Both the position numbers and the translations under genes were made by a program. A stretch of DNA of 64,000 nucleotides from Bacteroidales bacterium UBA5833. Lineage in GTDB: Bacteria; Bacteroidota; Bacteroidia; Bacteroidales; Lentimicrobiaceae. Position 1 is the first letter of the stretch. The number at the start of each line of letters is the position of its first letter. Location: NCBI GenBank assembly GCA_002433025.1, contig DJGZ01000022.1, positions 62,001 to 126,000 of the forward strand, in the 5' to 3' direction. Positions 61,927 to 64,000 of the stretch are shown in pieces. The notes under the pieces were generated by a model that was not told where the DNA came from, made no database searches, and saw only the letters and a program-made list of their open reading frames with translations.

Positions 61927-63049
61927 AACGGCGGCCTTTCCAACGTACAGGCATTATCTGGCCGGCAAGTGCAACAAGTGTTGTGTAAAAAGCCACCAGC
62001 GGCTCGGCCGGGATTATCAGCCACATTAATCCATGCTTTCGGGTAAACTTTATGAACCCTGCCAGCAAGGGCAGATCTGCCAGGGTTTTCACCAGGAGGA
62101 TAAACAAAAACCATAACATGAAACGCGCGACAAAAAGTCCGGCAATCAGGCTGAATACCAGCAACGCGTTCATTAAGAAAACCATCGTTGCAGACAGGAT
62201 AAGCGGAGGATACCTGTAGGCCCTGCTTTTTGAAGTCCACCGAAGGCGTTGGTTAAAAAAATCACCAAGGGTCCCGGCTGGCAGGGTAAATACGAGGGCA
62301 TCGCGGCAGCGGGCAAAAGCGATTTTCCCGCTTCCGTGACGGTCAAGCATGGAAAGCATCAGAAACACATCGTCACCCGACGCCGTTTGATTGCGGAGTG
62401 CATCACCCTGCAACGAACGGTAGGCCTTAAGGGAAAATCCCATATTTGCGCCATTGCACATCAGGGGAAATCCTGCGCCAATGGATCCCGCCCCGGAAGC
62501 CACCAGCGAAATGAATTCCAGGTCCTGCAGCTGACGGAATATACCGGCCGGATTATAAAAAGTCACGGGACCCGAAACAAAAACGGCCTGCCGGCTTTCC
62601 ATCACCGATATCATGGCAGCAATCCAGCCCGGTGAAACTTCGCAATCGGCATCGGTAGTCAGGATATAATCTCCACGGGACTGCTCCAGTGCAAGCGCGA
62701 TGGCCGCCTTTTTCCCGTGGCGGCCGCTTTGACGGATCAAATAAAGATCAACTTCCGGATTCTGCTTAATAAAATCTTCGACGATGGCAGCAGTCTGATC
62801 TGTGGAATAGTCATCCACCACCAGCACCTCAAATCTGTTGCGCGGGTATTGTTGATCAGCAAGGCTTTGCAGGCACCGGCCGATATTCTTCTCTTCATTC
62901 CTGGCGGCAATGATCACAGTAACCCTGGCAGTTTGCTGCAATGGCGGGCAGCATCCCAACCGCGACCACCCCCTTGCAAGCAAGGCCATCAGAAGTGTGT
63001 AACCGGCGGTTATCACCAAGGGAATCAGTATCAGCGCGGGAGCAGTCAT
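61913..63049 (-). CDS. Family 2 glycosyltransferase, membrane-bound
   Basis: A 378-residue protein starting at the ATG at 63049. One N-terminal helix is followed by a GT2 domain with VIIAARNEEKNI, VDDYSTDQT, TTDADCE (metal site) and the QRLRW motif of processive-type enzymes. Three or four C-terminal helices complete it. It probably adds sugars to a lipid carrier or glycolipid. It is preceded by a flippase-like gene whose stop is 4 bp upstream. Confidence 0.88.
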   Translation of the reverse strand: MTAPALILIPLVITAGYTLLMALLARGWSRLGCCPPLQQTARVTVIIAARNEEKNIGRCLQSLADQQYPRNRFEVLVVDDYSTDQTAAIVEDFIKQNPEVDLYLIRQSGRHGKKAAIALALEQSRGDYILTTDADCEVSPGWIAAMISVMESRQAVFVSGPVTFYNPAGIFRQLQDLEFISLVASGAGSIGAGFPLMCNGANMGFSLKAYRSLQGDALRNQTASGDDVFLMLSMLDRHGSGKIAFARCRDALVFTLPAGTLGDFFNQRLRWTSKSRAYRYPPLILSATMVFLMNALLVFSLIAGLFVARFMLWFLFILLVKTLADLPLLAGFIKFTRKHGLMWLIIPAEPLVAFYTTLVALAGQIMPVRWKGRRFMGG

Positions 63050-63053
63050 AGGC

Positions 63054-64000
63054 TCAGGGTTTATTGATGATACTGATCCTCCTGATAAAAAGAACACCCA
63101 ACAATGCCGGCAGTGCCAGATTGATGATCCATATCAGGGTGGAAGCAGAGAGTATGGATGCTGCAGCCGCGGTATTGCCTCCAAAATATATCCCTATAAA
63201 GAAAATGGAGACAGATCCCCTTATGCCCAGATCGGCAAGGGCAACGGTAGGGATGGCAGCCATCACAAAGTATGTAAGGGAAATCAGCATCATGGCCTGA
63301 AAATAGGGAATTTCCAACCCAAATGCCCGGAGGAGCAGGTAAAACTGCCCGGAAAAAACCAGGTATCTCAGGGCACTCAACAACAGCACCCCGGTCAGTG
63401 TTCGTCTGCCAATCCTTTCTATAACTATCAGATACAAATTCATACGCCTCCATTGAGGCCGGATAAGTTTATCGAGGCGGGCGGTAATCACCGGACTTTT
63501 CAGGAAGAGCAAAACCAGCAGCGAAGAAAGAAGCAGGACGAAAATCACCAGGCCGGCAAACAGATAATCCTGCCACCGTTCGTAGAAAAGCACATACTGA
63601 GGTATAAAAAACAGCAGGGCGACCATGCCTGCCACCAGGGTGACAATCAGCTGACTGATACTGCCGGCAATGGTAAGCAGGGCGCTTTTGATGCGGTTTG
63701 CCTTCAGAGTGAAAACGCGGCCAAGAAACTCGCCCACCCGGCTTGGGGTGAACAGGCTGAAAGTAATGCCTGCCAGCACCGACCGGAAAGCAGAAGGAAT
63801 GGTGACCGGTTCCAGATAACGGATCAATGAGCGCCATTTTACCGTTTCGAGCAGCCAGTTCAGTGGCATCATCAGCAATACTGCAAACAACAACAAGCGA
63901 AAACTATCCGAATGAAAACTAAAGACAAGCTGCTGCCTGAATTGCGCAAAATCGCCCTGCACAAATACCTGCCGGTAGATAAACCAGCAGGCTACCGCAA
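63054..64000 (-). CDS. LPG-synthase-type flippase-like membrane protein, 5' end cut by window
   Basis: The reading frame is open to the right edge, so the N-terminus is missing; the GTG at 63962 is internal. The visible part has at least seven membrane helices and the family segments LETVKWRSLIRYL, FTPSRVGEFLGR and ALADLGIRGS of the lysylphosphatidylglycerol synthase TM/UPF0104 group. Members are membrane proteins linked to lipid or glycolipid transfer. It is 4 bp ahead of the glycosyltransferase, so they likely act together. Confidence 0.82.
   Translation of the reverse strand, partial: AVACWFIYRQVFVQGDFAQFRQQLVFSFHSDSFRLLLFAVLLMMPLNWLLETVKWRSLIRYLEPVTIPSAFRSVLAGITFSLFTPSRVGEFLGRVFTLKANRIKSALLTIAGSISQLIVTLVAGMVALLFFIPQYVLFYERWQDYLFAGLVIFVLLLSSLLVLLFLKSPVITARLDKLIRPQWRRMNLYLIVIERIGRRTLTGVLLLSALRYLVFSGQFYLLLRAFGLEIPYFQAMMLISLTYFVMAAIPTVALADLGIRGSVSIFFIGIYFGGNTAAAASILSASTLIWIINLALPALLGVLFIRRISIINKP

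Noticed and set aside
1..64000. tRNA genes, CRISPR arrays, insertion sequences, prophage
   Set aside because: No T-loop word in a plausible cloverleaf, no regularly spaced repeats, and no transposase, integrase or phage structural gene were seen.

Overview
The window is a stretch of a Bacteroidota chromosome, probably from a Bacteroidales-like lineage. Four things point there. Several secreted proteins carry type IX secretion (T9SS) C-terminal sorting domains. Two gingipain-like C25 peptidases lie in tandem. Outer-membrane proteins of PorT and TolB-barrel type are present. Most convincingly, many genes are preceded by the Bacteroidota -7 box TAnnTTTG rather than a sigma70 promoter. A cobalamin-dependent ribonucleotide reductase, a thioredoxin cluster and an OsmC protein suggest an anaerobic or oxygen-variable life. 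No rRNA, tRNA, CRISPR array, insertion sequence or prophage is visible. The first and last genes run off the window.

Layout. 1-6.9 kb: a lamin-tail repeat protein (5' end cut), two CYTH-fold proteins, a DASS/SLC13 carrier with altered SNT motifs, an unknown two-helix membrane protein and an overlapping T9SS-cargo protein. 6.9-11.6 kb: ferredoxin-nitroreductase and MsbA-like ABC exporter (minus), then rbfA and a LolC/E-like permease (plus). 11.9-19.7 kb: the two large C25 peptidases. 20-27 kb: NYN-cold-shock protein, PorT-like barrel, CAP protein, PhoB/PhoR-like two-component pair, polyprenyl diphosphate synthase, radical SAM protein, pterin dehydratase and a small repeat protein. 27-34 kb: class II ribonucleotide reductase and a very large TolB-propeller/outer-membrane barrel protein (both minus).

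34-40 kb: metallo-beta-lactamase-fold hydrolase, M20 amidohydrolase, LEA-like protein, then an AraC regulator, YceI, pirin and DOPA-dioxygenase-like enzyme. 40-46 kb looks accessory: an AT-rich AAA ATPase followed by six membrane or exported proteins, five of them unrecognised and one a TPR protein. 46-49 kb is a redox cluster: OsmC, an unusual thioredoxin-like protein, thioredoxin reductase, membrane-anchored thioredoxin and a DUF302 protein. 49-54.5 kb: a secreted M14 carboxypeptidase ending in a dockerin-like pair, a DsrE lipoprotein, an S4 protein and a likely cysteate synthase, which would connect to sulfonolipid synthesis. 54.6-64 kb is mostly housekeeping: glycyl-tRNA synthetase, pth, rplY, prs, queA, ispD, a CDF metal exporter, a glycosyltransferase and a flippase-like membrane protein.

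Strongest points for follow-up: four genes where TAnnTTTG ends exactly 4 nt before the ATG, predicting leaderless mRNAs; a palindrome overlapping the two-component promoter; the thioredoxin-like protein with displaced cysteines; the dockerin-ended peptidase in a T9SS-type genome; the unrecognised membrane gene pair at 44.3-45.9 kb; and the NYN-cold-shock fusion. No complete undescribed defence or mobile system could be demonstrated.
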